NCBI GenBank assembly: GCA_030141605.1
Contig: JAQGDQ010000454.1
Span: 1-62,000 of the forward strand
Source: Tubiluchus corallicola
Lineage: Eukaryota > Priapulida > Priapulimorpha > Priapulimorphida > Tubiluchidae
DNA: 62,000 nucleotides
Direction of reading: 5' to 3'
The position numbers and the translations under genes are program-made. Within the stretch, counting starts at the first letter, position 1, and each line of letters starts with the position of its first letter. The notes beneath the pieces were generated by a model. It was not told where the DNA came from. It saw nothing but the letters and a program-made list of their open reading frames with translations, and did not search any database. Below, one piece after another: positions 11,345 to 23,631 of the stretch.

Positions 11345-12055
11345 ATGGTTGCATAAGAATTAATTAATATACTTTAAAGCTACAACCGTTTTTAATTATC
11401 TTTTAATGACACAGGTAATAATAAATTAGAAAAAAAATTAATCGGAAAAACTGTGATCTCACTGCTCTGATGTTAAACGTATTTGCTTTTGAATATCATG
11501 GTACAATATGGTCTATTCATAACAGAACGCTGGTAATAATCGTTTAATTCAGCATTAATCATCCGACATTGGCAGCTTGCAAAATTATAACTTATCCCTT
11601 CTTCGTGACGTCATACATCCGGGTTTTTCACAGCAGTAAAATAAGAAACTGATTCAATTACCAATTTAAATGATCCGTCGGTACTTTGATCTTCGGCTCG
11701 CTTTTATTTACTGTTCAACTCAGGTGTATTATTACACCTGAGAGTTCAGTGTCACGCCTACGCGAACGCGAGGTGAGGGGGGGAGGCGTGACACAGTTTT
11801 TTTTGTGTTACTGTTGGGTGGCTGGCTCAGTTTTCGTAGAAGTTGTTCACTCATGTATGCAAATCAGGAAAAACACCTGAACAGTCGACTATAGACGTAC
11901 GTCTATGGCATGTCATGTCTTCGTCTGTTTGTGATATGGAGCTACAGATGTAACTCTATTAACTTCGTAAGGTGTGAAATAAACTTACTGCAAAATGTGC
12001 TAATTGTGTATGGAAACATGAACCCGACTATTTCCTGTTTGTCAAGCAGCACACT
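11345..12055. other. No gene; two adjacent perfect hairpins
   Basis: CTCAGGTGTA-TTAT-TACACCTGAG at 11719-11742 is a perfect 10-bp stem with a 4-base loop. It is followed by GTGTCACGCCT (11749-11759) and its complement (11784-11794), an 11-bp stem around a GC/G-rich loop. The rest is AT-rich. A 64-codon frame overlapping the hairpins has no other support. Confidence 0.5.
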
Positions 12056-12451
12056 TAGGGGTGAGCATCGAACGTTCGAATTCGATTCGAACGAGTTTTT
12101 TTAGTTCGAATTCGATTTGAACCTTAAAACTGTAGATTCGAATAATTCAGCACTTCAACCACGTACGTTTTTTATCATTAAAACGTTTGAAACATCATGC
12201 AATTAGCGTAATTTAGCTGTGATTTCTGTTCACAATTTTTAGACAAATTATTAGTGGTTTTACTGCAAAGCAAAATCGGGAAGGTAATATACATGATCTT
12301 TGTAAGACGTTCGAAAATTTGTTCGAAAAACTTTCAATCTCAATTCGAATTCGATTCAAATTCGCAATACTGAAGTTCGGGTTATTCGAAATCGAAAGTC
12401 CAAATTCGATTCGATTCGAATTCGCTTTCTGGTAGAGTATACTCACCCCTA
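12056..12451. mobile_element. F element (TTCGAAT-rich, hAT-like MITE), copy 1
   Basis: Ends TTAGGGGTGAGCAT and the complement of CTAGGGGTGAGTAT form terminal inverted repeats. Subterminal TTCGAATTCGATTCGAA clusters occur on both sides. Flanking AGCAC occurs on both sides, compatible with a degraded 8-bp target duplication. It is about 396 bp with no transposase. TTCGAAT-rich elements with AGGGGTG ends are common hAT MITEs in animals. Confidence 0.75.
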
Positions 12452-12752
12452 GCACCAGTATTTTGTGAATGTTGCCAATAGTTTTCTGTGATGTTTGAAG
12501 AGAGTGCTAATTGTGATTCAGGAAAACTATGTCATTAACAGATAAAACATGTCAGATTTGATATTTAAATGGAAACTCCCTGTTGTGGTGTGATTCAAGG
12601 ACGATATCACCGTATTGCCTAGGCAATCAAAGTGATGCTGCAGAGCAGTTACCATGACAACCAGTTTGGATTAATTAGGGAAAGTGACGGAGGTAAGTGT
12701 TTTTTTTGGACAAAAGATGAAAAATTAACTGATTATATATATATATATATAT
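12452..12752. other. Spacer ending in (AT)n
   Basis: AT-rich spacer. The last ~20 bases are an AT microsatellite that abuts the 5S-like sequence. Confidence 0.5.
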
Positions 12753-12864
12753 CTACGGCCATATCACGTTGAAAACACCGGTTCTCGTCTGATCACCGAA
12801 GTTAAGCAACGTTGGTTAGTACTTGGATGGGTGACCGCCTAGGAATACCAGGTGCTGTAGGCTT
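12753..12864 (+). pseudogene. 5S rRNA-like sequence, head of a SINE or 5S pseudogene
   Basis: Begins TCTACGGCCATATCACGTTG and ends GGTGCTGTAGGCTT, both canonical 5S rRNA termini. It contains CACCGGTTCTCGTCTGATCA, the box A region GAAGTTAAGCAACG and the box C region TTAGTACTTGGATGGGTGAC. Compared with metazoan 5S (about 120 nt) it lacks roughly 6 bases between box A and box C, in the CAACGT..GGTTAGTAC stretch. The internal Pol III promoter elements are otherwise visible. No T-run terminator follows the 3' end, which favours a SINE head or pseudogene over a working 5S gene. Confidence 0.8.
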
Positions 12865-13293
12865 GCGGGATGCCCACACTGTATCTCGACAGTAGGCGGA
12901 GGAGAGCTGCACAAGCAGCCAACGGCTAGAGGGCGGAGGAGGTCAAGTAACCCAACGGCCATGTGTAGAGGAGTACACCTTCCAAATCAGGAGTGGAGCC
13001 CCGAAGGCGGACCAGTGCAGCATGCTCACTGACTCTAGCAGCTCCTGCAGCCAACCTGGTGCCAAACGTATCGCTCCGCTTTCCTTTGGACTACACCAGG
13101 GAGGAAGAGAGGTTGTTCCTGTTGTCTGGGCAACTCAGGATCTCCATACACCTTGCCCAGGCGTGCGCCCTGGAGACGTTCAAGGATCGCACTGCTCAGC
13201 CACAGTCGACGACGCTGCAGCTCCTTCAATTGATCAATAACTGATTCTCTTGGCGTGCACTCCATTGTATTCCGAGACAGAAGGATGTCAACA

Positions 13294-13295
<2 letters not shown>
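12753..13295 (+). mobile_element. 5S-derived (SINE3-type) SINE candidate
   Basis: The 5S-like head is followed without a break by about 430 bp of distinctly more GC-rich sequence than its surroundings (GGCGGAGGAG, AACGGCCATGTGTAGAGG, GCCCAGGCGTGCGCCCTGG). It ends at an AT microsatellite, with another AT microsatellite just upstream. That is the layout expected of a 5S-headed SINE with a body and simple tail inserted at (AT)n. The body holds frames of 72-129 codons on both strands that I do not recognise. Only one copy lies in the window, so mobility is inferred. Confidence 0.55.

Positions 13296-13362
<67 letters not shown>
13294..13362. repeat. (AT)n microsatellite
   Basis: Nearly uninterrupted TA repeat directly following the SINE-like body. 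It probably served as the SINE tail or insertion site. Confidence 0.95.
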
Positions 13363-13364
<2 letters not shown>

Positions 13365-13881
13365 CTTTATTTGTTTAAAGAGGATGATTAACAAAACAGT
13401 AGTACCTGATTCAAGTCTCTCCACAGTGCAGGTGCAAGTGAGTTAGTGCAATAAAACATCAGTGCTAATATAACATCTTTAAGATTTTCAAGCAAATAAT
13501 ATTAAGTAGGCTTACATATATCATCTGGGCATTAAACAACGCAGTAAATCATCTAAATTAATCAATACATGAACTGATTATAAATCACCGTTACCGAGAA
13601 TATTAGCTGGTTATCTAACTGCCTACCTGATGTTCTTGTCTAAAATGGTTGCTAAACATCAACTATGCAATTTGTGGTTTGTTTGCTTAGTGTTTTTGTT
13701 GTTGTTTAGTTGTAGTGTAATGAACAAACAACGTTGATTCCACTTCACGTTGTAAGGACAATTTTCTGTTTCTAAGACGTTTTAGAAAATGGCTACTCTT
13801 TATAAAAAGGAACTCATTAGATCACATTGGTGATATTACACGCTTAGAGTCACTATGACGTCACAATGGAACATCTGGCAG
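13363..13881. other. No gene seen
   Basis: AT-rich single-copy sequence with no recognisable feature. Confidence 0.5.
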
Positions 13882-14200
13882 TATTCTTCTTCTTCTTCTT
13901 CAAAATCTCATTTCACCTATTGTAGGTATTGAGGCATCAACATTTATTAGAGTATTCCACCCACTTCTATCTGCAACTAACAGCGCAAGTTTTTCTACTC
14001 CTAAAGATAGATTTGGTTGAAGTTGATGAACATCTTTATTTATCTTAGCTATCCAAGTTGTTTGTGACTTAGCAGGTGGTTTTTGCAAGGTTTTAAGGCT
14101 TCTTTTAAGCAATTCTTACTGTGGCTTCACTTGGTAATCTTTGAAGATGTCCTTGCCACCTTAATCTTCGGATCTTGACTTTTGAACTCCAAGGAATTTC
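13882..14200 (-). mobile_element. LINE remnant: C-terminal end with (GAA)n tail
   Basis: Read on the minus strand, an upstream part gives KIRRLRWQGHLQRLPSEA, the widespread LINE motif (IRR.RW.GH..R...). A downstream open frame (13900-14112) contains KSQTTWIAKINKDVHQ, then LALLVADRSGWNTLI, matching the usual TW...I..DL ... LA.DR..W..L ending of RTE-like proteins. The frame stops at TGA and runs into GAAGAAGAAGAAGAA, typical of RTE-like 3' ends. An in-frame TAA separates the two parts. Confidence 0.75.
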
Positions 14201-14413
14201 TTTCGTTCCAGGGTGTAAAATATATTATGGTCTAGCCAATAACATATACACACCTTATCAATGCACGTTGTTTACTGTGGTGTTTCCATAGAAACATGGG
14301 GAGTTCATACGGTTTACGTCATCACAGGCATTGAGATGATTAATAGTAATTAGCACATGCATAATTAGCGAAACAGATCAATCGGGTTGTCGTTCCTAGG
14401 CCGGATTTTTTTC
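14201..14413. other. Spacer
   Basis: AT-rich spacer; nothing recognised. Confidence 0.4.
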
Positions 14414-14770
14414 AATAAGCGTTTTCACAGTTTCGCTATACGCAGGTCAAAGGTTAAGTGTACCACGTCTTAACTGCTACTGTCACGTGACATGCGGGTA
14501 AAGCAAAACATCAGTTCAGTAACTTCAGTTGTTTCACGTGGACTTTACTAATTATACATTAGTCTGTGCATAGTGTAATTTACTAGCAGGATCTTGCTTG
14601 AAAACAAGAAAAAGTGAACTAGGTAAGGTTCTAGCTAGCTGTTAAAACTCTACTGCAATAGCATGGGCTGCGAGGCATTATCAAGTGTACACAAATGTGT
14701 TGTCTGGTACACTTAACCTCTGACCTTTTCACGATTATCATCAATCGCTGGAACTGTGAAAAGGCTTATT
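14414..14770 (+). mobile_element. A element, copy 1
   Basis: Ends AATAAGCGTTTTCACAGTTT and the complement AACTGTGAAAAGGCTTATT are inverted. The interior has GGTCAAAGGTTAAGTGTACC, GTTCAGTAACTTCAGTTGTTT, GCAGGATCTTGC and AACTAGGTAAGGTTCTAGC, all shared with copies at 28232, 37310 and 52723. It is 357 bp and non-coding. The superfamily is not decided by the flanks. Confidence 0.85.
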
Positions 14771-16497
<1,727 letters not shown>

Positions 16498-16904
16498 ATT
16501 ACGAAAGACAGAAACGTTTTTAGCTAACACATGTTTGTTTAATAAAGGGAAACTCCTGCTGGAATTACCTTTTACTAAAACCTAATTTCCTTCAATAGTG
16601 TACATTAAAATAGGTTATACTGGAAAACTTTTGGCAATTTGTAGGCAGATGTGAATTATTTTACAAGGGGTTTTAAACTCATTTAGCAGTTTAACAATCA
16701 GTTTATTGCGTTTTGGGACAGCAACACCGAGAAGTCGGTTGCTACGATTTGACCTTGAACTTTGAACCCTTACTTTTTTAACTTTTGTTTATTTCTGTTG
16801 GCACATTATATTAATGCTAGATCATCTGTTTTGACAAAAAGACAGATTAGTACATTCCAATGCTATTTGAAAATTTACGTCTTACTTGCTTGTTTATGTG
16901 TTTA
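16498..16904. other. No gene seen
   Basis: AT-rich spacer between microsatellites. Confidence 0.45.
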
Positions 16905-17100
16905 CTTCTTTGCTTACTTACTTACTTACTTACTTGCTTGCTTGCTTGCTTACTTACTTACTTAATTACTTACTTACTTACTTACTTACTTACTTGCATA
17001 CTTACTTACTTATTTACGTACTTACTTACTTATTTACTTTCTTACTAACTTGTATGCTTGCTTGCTTCCCTCCTTACTTACTTATTTACTTACTTACTTA
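16905..17100. repeat. (CTTA)n microsatellite
   Basis: Tetranucleotide repeat TTAC with blocks of TTGC, TTAA and TTTA variants. Hydrophobic Leu/Thr/Tyr frames over it are artefacts. Confidence 0.95.
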
Positions 17101-17504
17101 ATAATAATTTACTTGCTTCTATAAATCATCAATTTAGTATTTTTTATTTTCGCTCTGCTTCCCACTAGCAGATGGTTGAGAGATGATGATCACTATGGCA
17201 ACAATTTCTGTTTGCAGACTTACTAGTCAGAACCAACAACTTGCCGATAATTTATCGAGCTTGTTAAAATATATTTTTGTTATTTAACCTCCGACAGATT
17301 TTTTCCGCCGTATCCTCAAAATTAGAGACGAGGTCACGTGACCTGGGTTATCGGCGAATAAGAAATGGAAATGATTGCTAGTATTAATTTTGCCTGGTTT
17401 GTTTGTGTTGCGAGGTTGAATCATATTGAAATGTGTGAGCAGCCACGGGTGAATAAGTGTGCCAGTGAGAAATACAGGGTATGTAGAGATTTACCTTTTT
17501 GACT
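17101..17504. other. Spacer with a 14-bp palindrome containing CACGTG
   Basis: AGGTCACGTGACCT at 17331-17344 is a perfect palindrome with an E-box core (CACGTG). It lies about 160 bp before a small ORF at 17505 and could be a regulatory site. This is only a suggestion from sequence. Confidence 0.35.
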
Positions 17505-17820
17505 ATGCAAGCAGAAATTACGAGCAGAAAGGGCAAGCGCGTGAAAAGGGGAAGAATGCTCTTTTGTGTGAACGTAGCCGCGGTACAACACTTTCCAACT
17601 CGCAAGAAAAAATCCAGGAGGATGGTGCATTTCCAGAAGAGCGCTGGTGAGTTCGCTGTCACGTTTACCTAAATAATCAAAAAAGCTATTTATTTGAAAG
17701 TGGGTACTAATTTCTTATTTAATTGCAGTGGTGACTCCCACGACATTTCTTGTACTGTTAACGAAATGTTTTCTTTTCCGGATTAAAGTGTCAGTCTCCA
17801 GTGACATTTCAATGCTTTCT
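17505..17820 (+). CDS. Candidate two-exon coding segment, product unknown
   Basis: ATG 17505 opens a frame (MQAEITSRKGKRVKRGRM...) that reaches a donor GTGAGT at 17651 in phase 1. A strong acceptor (TTTCTTATTTAATTGCAG) lies 78 bp later at 17728. The following segment 17729-17820 stays open in the joined frame (TPTTFLVLLTKCFLFRIKV) to a second donor-like GTAGGT at 17821 in phase 2. Against it, both pieces are short, no domain is recognised and minus-strand frames overlap (17384-17662 and 17715-17936). The 17729 piece could equally follow the phase 1 donor at 7822. Confidence 0.22.
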
Positions 17821-18181
17821 CGGTAGGTGGCAGTACTATACACGGTGGCGACATGTGCTTGAGTTGTTGCCGTAGTAATTGACAAAATTTCTTTTTCAAA
17901 CTTATTAGTTTTAAAGAATTGTCTCCATGTTTTCAAACCGCCACCTCTCGCTTTGGCATTAGGCTAAGAAAGCTCGTCTAGTGCTTGTAAGTAGTTTATA
18001 CTATGATTATCAAACAAATTATGTTTGTTCAAATGTTCTTTGTGTGTACATAAACATACTAAGTAGCTAGTATGTACGGAATTTAGAGGTGAATAACCTA
18101 AGAAAATTATTCCTTATCAGAACTGATACTTTCGGGATTCCGGGAAGTTGCACAAGACGGCGAGAAAAACCACTCAGCAGC
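17821..18181. other. No gene seen
   Basis: AT-rich spacer before a T2 element. Confidence 0.4.
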
Positions 18182-18766
18182 TTTAGGAAAACTGGACCCC
18201 ATCTTAAATTATAGCTCAAAGCAATTTACTTTACTATTTCTTCAGAATGACTTATGTGAAAGAATTATTACGACAGAAACATAATTTTGCGTACCTGCGG
18301 CTAGTTACATGCATTTTGCAATTCTTTAGTTAGATGGTACTGGCGCCGCATAGCACAAAAAGTTTGGAAGTATTCAGTTGTGACGTAGTGCACACATTCA
18401 AGAGCTCATGCGTGAGCAAAGCGGTAAACTTGAAATTCGAATTTTAGACTTAAAAGTTGCCGATTTTTTGTTAATCACACTGAATGTTGAACAGTAGCAC
18501 TGTACTTCTATTTTTACTTTCGCAAACACACGCAACATGCTCGTAAAATTTTTGTGCTGTTAAAAATTATATTCCGTTGTGATTTCATTATTAGCTTTGG
18601 CTGAGCCAAACTATCTAACCTTAACTAATTTAATTTACTATTATTTAACTTTTTATTAATTATCAGAAATGCTTTGATATTATTATAGGTGTTAAAAATG
18701 TATATAAATATTATACCTTTACCGTATTTCAAAATGTGGTAGGATATGAAAAACCATCACTTTGCA
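18182..18766 (-). mobile_element. T2 element, diverged copy
   Basis: Starts TTTAGGAAAACTGGACCCC (complement of the T2 right end GGGTCCGGTTTTGCTTTAA). It shares ACTTATGTGAAAGAATTATTAC, GTGAGCAAAGCGGTAAACTTG and the final GATATGAAAAACCATCA. It is more diverged than the copies at 23632 and 49240. Confidence 0.8.
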
Positions 18767-18989
18767 TGTAACTACTTTATCTCATAATCTAGCTTACTTT
18801 TCCAGCTAATACGCCCCAGCATTTATATTTGGCTACACGAATTATTTCTCACTGTCGAAAGATGAATTTGATTAATCCAAGGGCGTGTTAGATATGTTTT
18901 GCGTACCATTCTCATTCCAAAAAGCTTTCTTATATAATTTCGCATTATGTGTAAACGAAATTATTGCTAAAAAGTCACAAGTACATATA
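18767..18989. other. Spacer
   Basis: AT-rich; nothing recognised. Confidence 0.4.
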
Positions 18990-19160
18990 AAATAACTGTG
19001 TAACAGCGAACACACCCCAAAATTAGTGAATCAACAAGAATAATGCATACTCGGATATAAAGTTGGAACACAGACGGACCGAGTATTGAGCCTTGTTGCA
19101 CACAGCAATCTAGCATGGAGTTTTGCTGTTTATTTCTTATGAAGCTCGTAACTAGTACAA
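18990..19160 (-). mobile_element. LINE reverse-transcriptase fragment
   Basis: Within a minus-strand frame (18967-19320) the peptide QQGSILGPSVFQLYI matches the conserved RT motif (G.PQGS.LGP.LF.LYIND) that precedes the catalytic YADD box. The following sequence keeps no FADD/YADD, so the copy is decayed. Only this motif is secure; the limits are approximate. Confidence 0.55.
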
Positions 19161-19685
19161 TAGTAGCATACAGTAACAACCAAGAAAATGAACCAATGAA
19201 AATTCTGTCATTCATAATAATAAAAATGAGCAAATTCAGCATTTTTATGTATCTAGTTTTAAATTTCTCTGTATAAGTTGCAGCATTTGTTAAATTTGTT
19301 TCTAAGTTTGCAAATCTCAAGTTTGTAAGGATCCTAAGAAATTGATTCTACTAACACAATCGAAGTAATTATAAATGTTCTGATTTGTGCCATATGGCGA
19401 GGAGTTTTGACAAACACCGGAAGTTTGGTTTTAAGGGTTTTAAGAAATGCTGATCCTCATTTGTATGCCGGTTACACCTTATGATATATAACTCAGGTGA
19501 GCAATTATTTCCCTGCTCAGGTGTTTTCTACTCACAACTCAGTGGCAAACCTGAATTTTAGTGGCTTTTAATTATTTCTGCTGCTTTTACTATGAACAAG
19601 GTCGAGAGAAGGACGTGTGAGTAATTATAATATCGTCTGCTCCATTGAAAACAAATTGCGATTGGGACTTAATTTCGTGTGGCGC
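19161..19685. other. No gene seen
   Basis: AT-rich sequence, possibly more LINE debris. Nothing firm. Confidence 0.4.
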
Positions 19686-20363
19686 TTTAAACCACAAGAA
19701 AACCCTCCACTTACATAAAGCTTTAAAAGTTCGTTTTGAAATTTGATACCACTTACGTACTGCCTTTTTGCATATTAGACTTCCGTCGCCAGTAACGCTG
19801 TACAAAACGTGTAAATTTAAACTCCTGTGATGACCGTTAGACACTGCCATTTTGACGATAAGTCATTTGAAACAAGTTTAGATAACATTGTGTAAAGTTT
19901 GAAAAAATAATCAGAGCATTCGTTGCGCATACGTCCCTAACTAAATAAAATTTAAAATTACTATATATTGCCAATAATATTAAAAATACGTTTGTTGGTT
20001 AGTGGGTGCTGCACCCTGGAGGTGAGTCAGCGACATTTTACCAAATTAATAATTAATAATTTTCTTTTCTAGTTACGTAAGTTTTTCCAACAGGTAAGCG
20101 AAATTCTAAGTAATATAATTTTGCATGGAAAACTTTTTGGGACATAATTTAACATTTCTTTTTCTTCCCCTGATTTACGTTTGCATAGTGACGTCATGTA
20201 ATGGCGCCGTTAGAACAGTATTGTGGGATATTTAAAACGAAGACGAACAAAAATTCCTTTTAACACGCGTACGATATATGCATAAAATTCCTGTAAAGTA
20301 ATATATTTTTTCAGGCGATTTTTCTGAAATCTACGTCAGGGTACCCCTTTTCTTGTCCTTTAA
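19686..20363 (-). mobile_element. T1 element, full-length copy
   Basis: Ends TTAAACCACAAGAAAACCC and CCCTTTTCTTGTCCTTTAA with TTAA at both tips. It carries the family features AGTTTAGATAACATTGTGTAAA, GCACCCTGGAGGTGAGTCAG, ATGACGTCA (20189-20196 is the TGACGTCA core) and CATGTAATGGCGCCGTT. The minus-strand frame beginning MAVSNGHHRSLNLHVLYSV is the same small frame seen in the copy at 10023. It is non-autonomous. Confidence 0.9.
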
Positions 20364-20969
20364 TGTCTTAATAGTTGTAAAGCGAGAGTGACCCTCTTGG
20401 TGCATCATGGACGCCGAGATTGGCCAACCTCACTGCTGTGAATGCTTAAAGGTTCGCCATGCTTGTGTGCTGCCTCCATCCTGTTGTTTATTGCGATTTT
20501 GTTATCAATTTTACTAAATTCTTTTAGGGAGTTATAAAGTGAAATGTGAAAAATAAACTTGTCGTAAAGTGAAACTAATGAACATATTTCATCGGGCAAG
20601 CTAATTCGTTACTTTCTATGTAAATTTATTTTAAGTGGATTGACATACAGTAATGTTACTGATCGGAGTTTTTCCACTGTAACAAATACATTTTAGTTGA
20701 GAACAGATATACACAACTGGTTATCAAGAATGTAGTTACATAGATAGTTAGTTCAAAAACAAGTAATTCATTAGTTAACACTTAAAATTATAATATACAA
20801 AGCTCACAGAGTACAGAAGAGGACCACAAACAATTATCCTTGTACATGATCGTATTAGTTATGCAACAAAAGTATGATTGCTCGATAACTGGTGTTTAAT
20901 TCAAAAGTCCAAAATTCAACACAATTCACGTTAATTGAATATAAAATTACACTTACAATCAATTAGTAT
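20364..20969. other. No gene seen
   Basis: AT-rich single-copy sequence. Confidence 0.4.
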
Positions 20970-21248
20970 AATTTCGGTATTTCGAATTCGAACTAAATTC
21001 TAATTGAGATTGAAAGATTTTCGAGCAAGTTTTCGAACCACCAATGAAAGTTAGTCTTACAAAGATCATTCATTTTAAAAGATTTTGTTCTGCAGTAAAA
21101 CCACTACGATTTGTTAAAAAATTGTGCGCCGAAATCACGGCTAAATTATTCTAATTGCATGATGTTTCAATCGTTTTAGCGATAAAGAACGCATGAGGTT
21201 GAAGTGCTGAATTCGGTTTGAATTCTTACGTTCGATGCTGACTCCTAC
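20970..21248 (-). mobile_element. F element, degraded copy 2
   Basis: Reverse-orientation relative of 12056-12451. Shared pieces are TTTCGAATTCGAACT, TTACAAAGATCAT, TGCAGTAAAACCACTA, ATTGCATGATGTTTCAA and GTTCGATGCTGACTCCTA at the end. It is AT-drifted, with the left end lost. Confidence 0.65.
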
Positions 21249-22422
21249 TCGTCGTTACTTTGAACATCCTAGCTGCTATTTTGAACCAAAAAATTGTAAA
21301 AAAGAACCATTAACATGTGGAGCTGGTACACGCAGTTAAACACTGTGTCAAATTTTTATTGCTTTATGGATTAAATTCACGTTACCTTGCATTATTTCAG
21401 TAATAATTTACCCAGACAGCGGCAACAACATCATAAACAAACAGTTATTGTAAAACTACATTAACGTGGTGACGTCTGTAGACAATGGACAGCAAGCATT
21501 CTAAGGTGGTTTCCCTTTAAATAGCTTTTTTTAGCGACAGATGACTCTGTAATCGTGTCAACAAATCGTGCTAACACGTTTTGTTATCAGAATGAGATTT
21601 TTGAATAATAAAAGGGAATTTTGTTCGAAATTTTTATGATAAATGATTTCAGAGTTCAATGATACTGCAAAATAAATTTTTCTTTTGTGTGAACTGTTTT
21701 GATTGGTTCACTCTGCACAAGAATAATGAAATAATTCAAGGGTGAGATCAAGGTGTTGCATAACATTGCCATACGAACCATAAATCTGTGGTTCAAGCTG
21801 CTGACATACACTGCTGTCAGTCATAGATAATACATTGCTGCCAGCTTTGCTTTGTTGAAAGCATGCTCTCATGTTTATTCAACAGCTTATACAACGATTC
21901 TCACCACGTGTAAAAGGGTCTCTTTATGTAAGAAAGAAGCGGTAATATTTCAATGCACAGACCGAAAATTTCTTTATAATAGAACTCTGAATTTAAAATT
22001 TATTATTGGCACATTCATTGTACTACAATTACATACACACAACAAAACAACAACAAAATACAAAAGTACAAAGTTGAGCTATTACATTATAGGTATAGCG
22101 CCAAAAAACACACGTAACAAATCGCAAATTTAGATAATTTTAGTATAGATACAAAGAGCGTATCATGAAAAATAATAAATAAAGTTATCAATATTTACGT
22201 GTTAGTACTATTTACTCTTTTTTAGACACTTAAAAATGTAATGCGCGACTATTTTGAATATATTGCTGTCCTAACCTCCCCCGCATTATGAATTTTAGCT
22301 TTTCGTTGTCGTTCAAGTTAATGAAATTGCTATTGATGCTTGTTATATGAGAATAAAAAGATTGTCTTAACCAGTTGCAGAATATATAATATATAAACTT
22401 TATTTAAACTCCAAATCAAAAT
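21249..22422. other. No clear gene; possible LINE 3' end on the minus strand
   Basis: A 93-codon plus-strand frame at 21852-22133 is A/C-rich. On the minus strand the same DNA reads like a LINE 3' untranslated region (TTTGTACTTTTGTATTTTG, then AATAAATTTTAAATTC). There is no domain support for either reading. Confidence 0.25.
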
Positions 22423-22640
22423 CGTCCATAAGTCGACATACTTAAATATACGTTAAGATGCTTCAAAGTAGAATGACCCAAAAATTTGGTCAAATGTCAT
22501 TTTTTTATTTTTCATAAAAACAAACGCTAAACATATTGGACTTTTATATTCTAGGGTCAAATTATCAAGAAAGTGTTCAAAAAATACTAAAAATTTGATT
22601 TTATAACTCTGCACCCAGTTTTCTGGCTAATAACTAGCAC
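22423..22640 (-). mobile_element. G element, partial copy
   Basis: Begins TCCATAAGTCGACATACTTA (G-type inverted end) and continues with AGATGCTTCAAAGTAGAATG, AAAATTTGGTCAAATGTCA and CTGCACCCAGTTTTCTGGC, the complement of the right part of the copy at 29618-30227. The rest is missing. Confidence 0.75.
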
Positions 22641-23631
22641 TGCACTGAAACGTGACAAAAAACAATGGCAAACTTTAACAGTGATTCTCTTATGCTTCTG
22701 TTTTTCAATGCACCTCAAATTCATGGATTATCTCAGCTTAGAAATAACATAGAGTGATGAACTTGGTAGCAAAATGGTCCTCATGGAATGGAGATTCAGG
22801 ATAAGGAATAACTAGAAAAGCTTAATTGACGACTTATGAATGTTTATGATCTGAGTTTATGAACAATGTCGTTAATAATATCGTTAATAATGTTTTTACA
22901 ATTTTTGGATCCGGAACGAAGTGTAGCAAAACTAGAACTTATGTTATTGTTGAAGTTGCTGTTGTTGTCACACTTATTTTTGAAAGCTATCAGAGGACAC
23001 AGTTTTCATCGAATGAGGCTGAAAATTTTGCATGAAGACACTGCAGCCGGATTATTTTTATCCCCAGTACGGCCCTAAAAATAATAAATACTAATGTATA
23101 ACTCTACAACTAGACAATAAAACATACCTAAATAACAAATAGCTGAAGTTATAAAGCCAGAACCAAATCCAGATTACAATAGAAAAAAGCTTACTTTTAA
23201 TTACTTTAAATTACCTTAAATACTTATAAATTTTTCACTACAGATGGGGCATTTCAAAAAGACGACCCGATTATTTTCATCCCAAGTACGGCCCTAAAAA
23301 TAATAAGACCGTTATATAGGTCACATTGTTTGATTGTTGAGGTTTTTATTATTCTCACTTATAATTGGATCTGCCTCAACAATGCGTAGTGCAAATTTTT
23401 GCGAAAAACGAATTCCATAGCAACAGGAAACAGACATCACCAGGCCAGACACGATTTATTTACAAATCTCTGCACAGTTTTGTCTGCTTTTAACCAACCA
23501 CAAACGTTTGCAGCTTTGCAACAAATGAACTTAGGCGTCTGTTTCTACATGGAATTGTTCTTCCCTAGAAAATTCTGTTAACACTCAAATTTTTGTATTA
23601 ATGCAGTTGATTATTGCAAACATTAAGCGCT
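22641..23631. repeat. Spacer with a 38-bp direct repeat, 219 bp apart
   Basis: GATTATTTT.ATCCC.AGTA followed by CGGCCCTAAAAATAATAA occurs at 23050-23087 and 23269-23306. Each copy is itself a weak inverted repeat (ATTATTTT ... AAAATAAT) and could fold. No coding feature is convincing; the 70-codon frame at 22866-23078 ends inside the first repeat. Confidence 0.55.

Noticed and set aside
12753-12864. A working 5S rRNA gene
   Set aside because: About six internal bases are missing, no T-run terminator follows, and the sequence continues into a GC-rich body. A SINE head or pseudogene fits better.
12993-13424. Frames of 72-129 codons in the SINE-like body
   Set aside because: Open on both strands in a GC-rich body following a 5S-like head. 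No recognised domain; the minus-strand frame includes the (AT)n repeat. Treated as SINE body.
18967-19320. 117-codon minus-strand frame as an intact reverse transcriptase
   Set aside because: Only the QGS.LGP...LYI motif is recognisable. The catalytic FADD/YADD box is absent and the remainder is degenerate.
21852-22133. 93-codon plus-strand ORF
   Set aside because: Lys/Thr/Asn-rich from an A/C-rich tract. The opposite strand looks like a LINE 3' end, and no splice or domain support exists.
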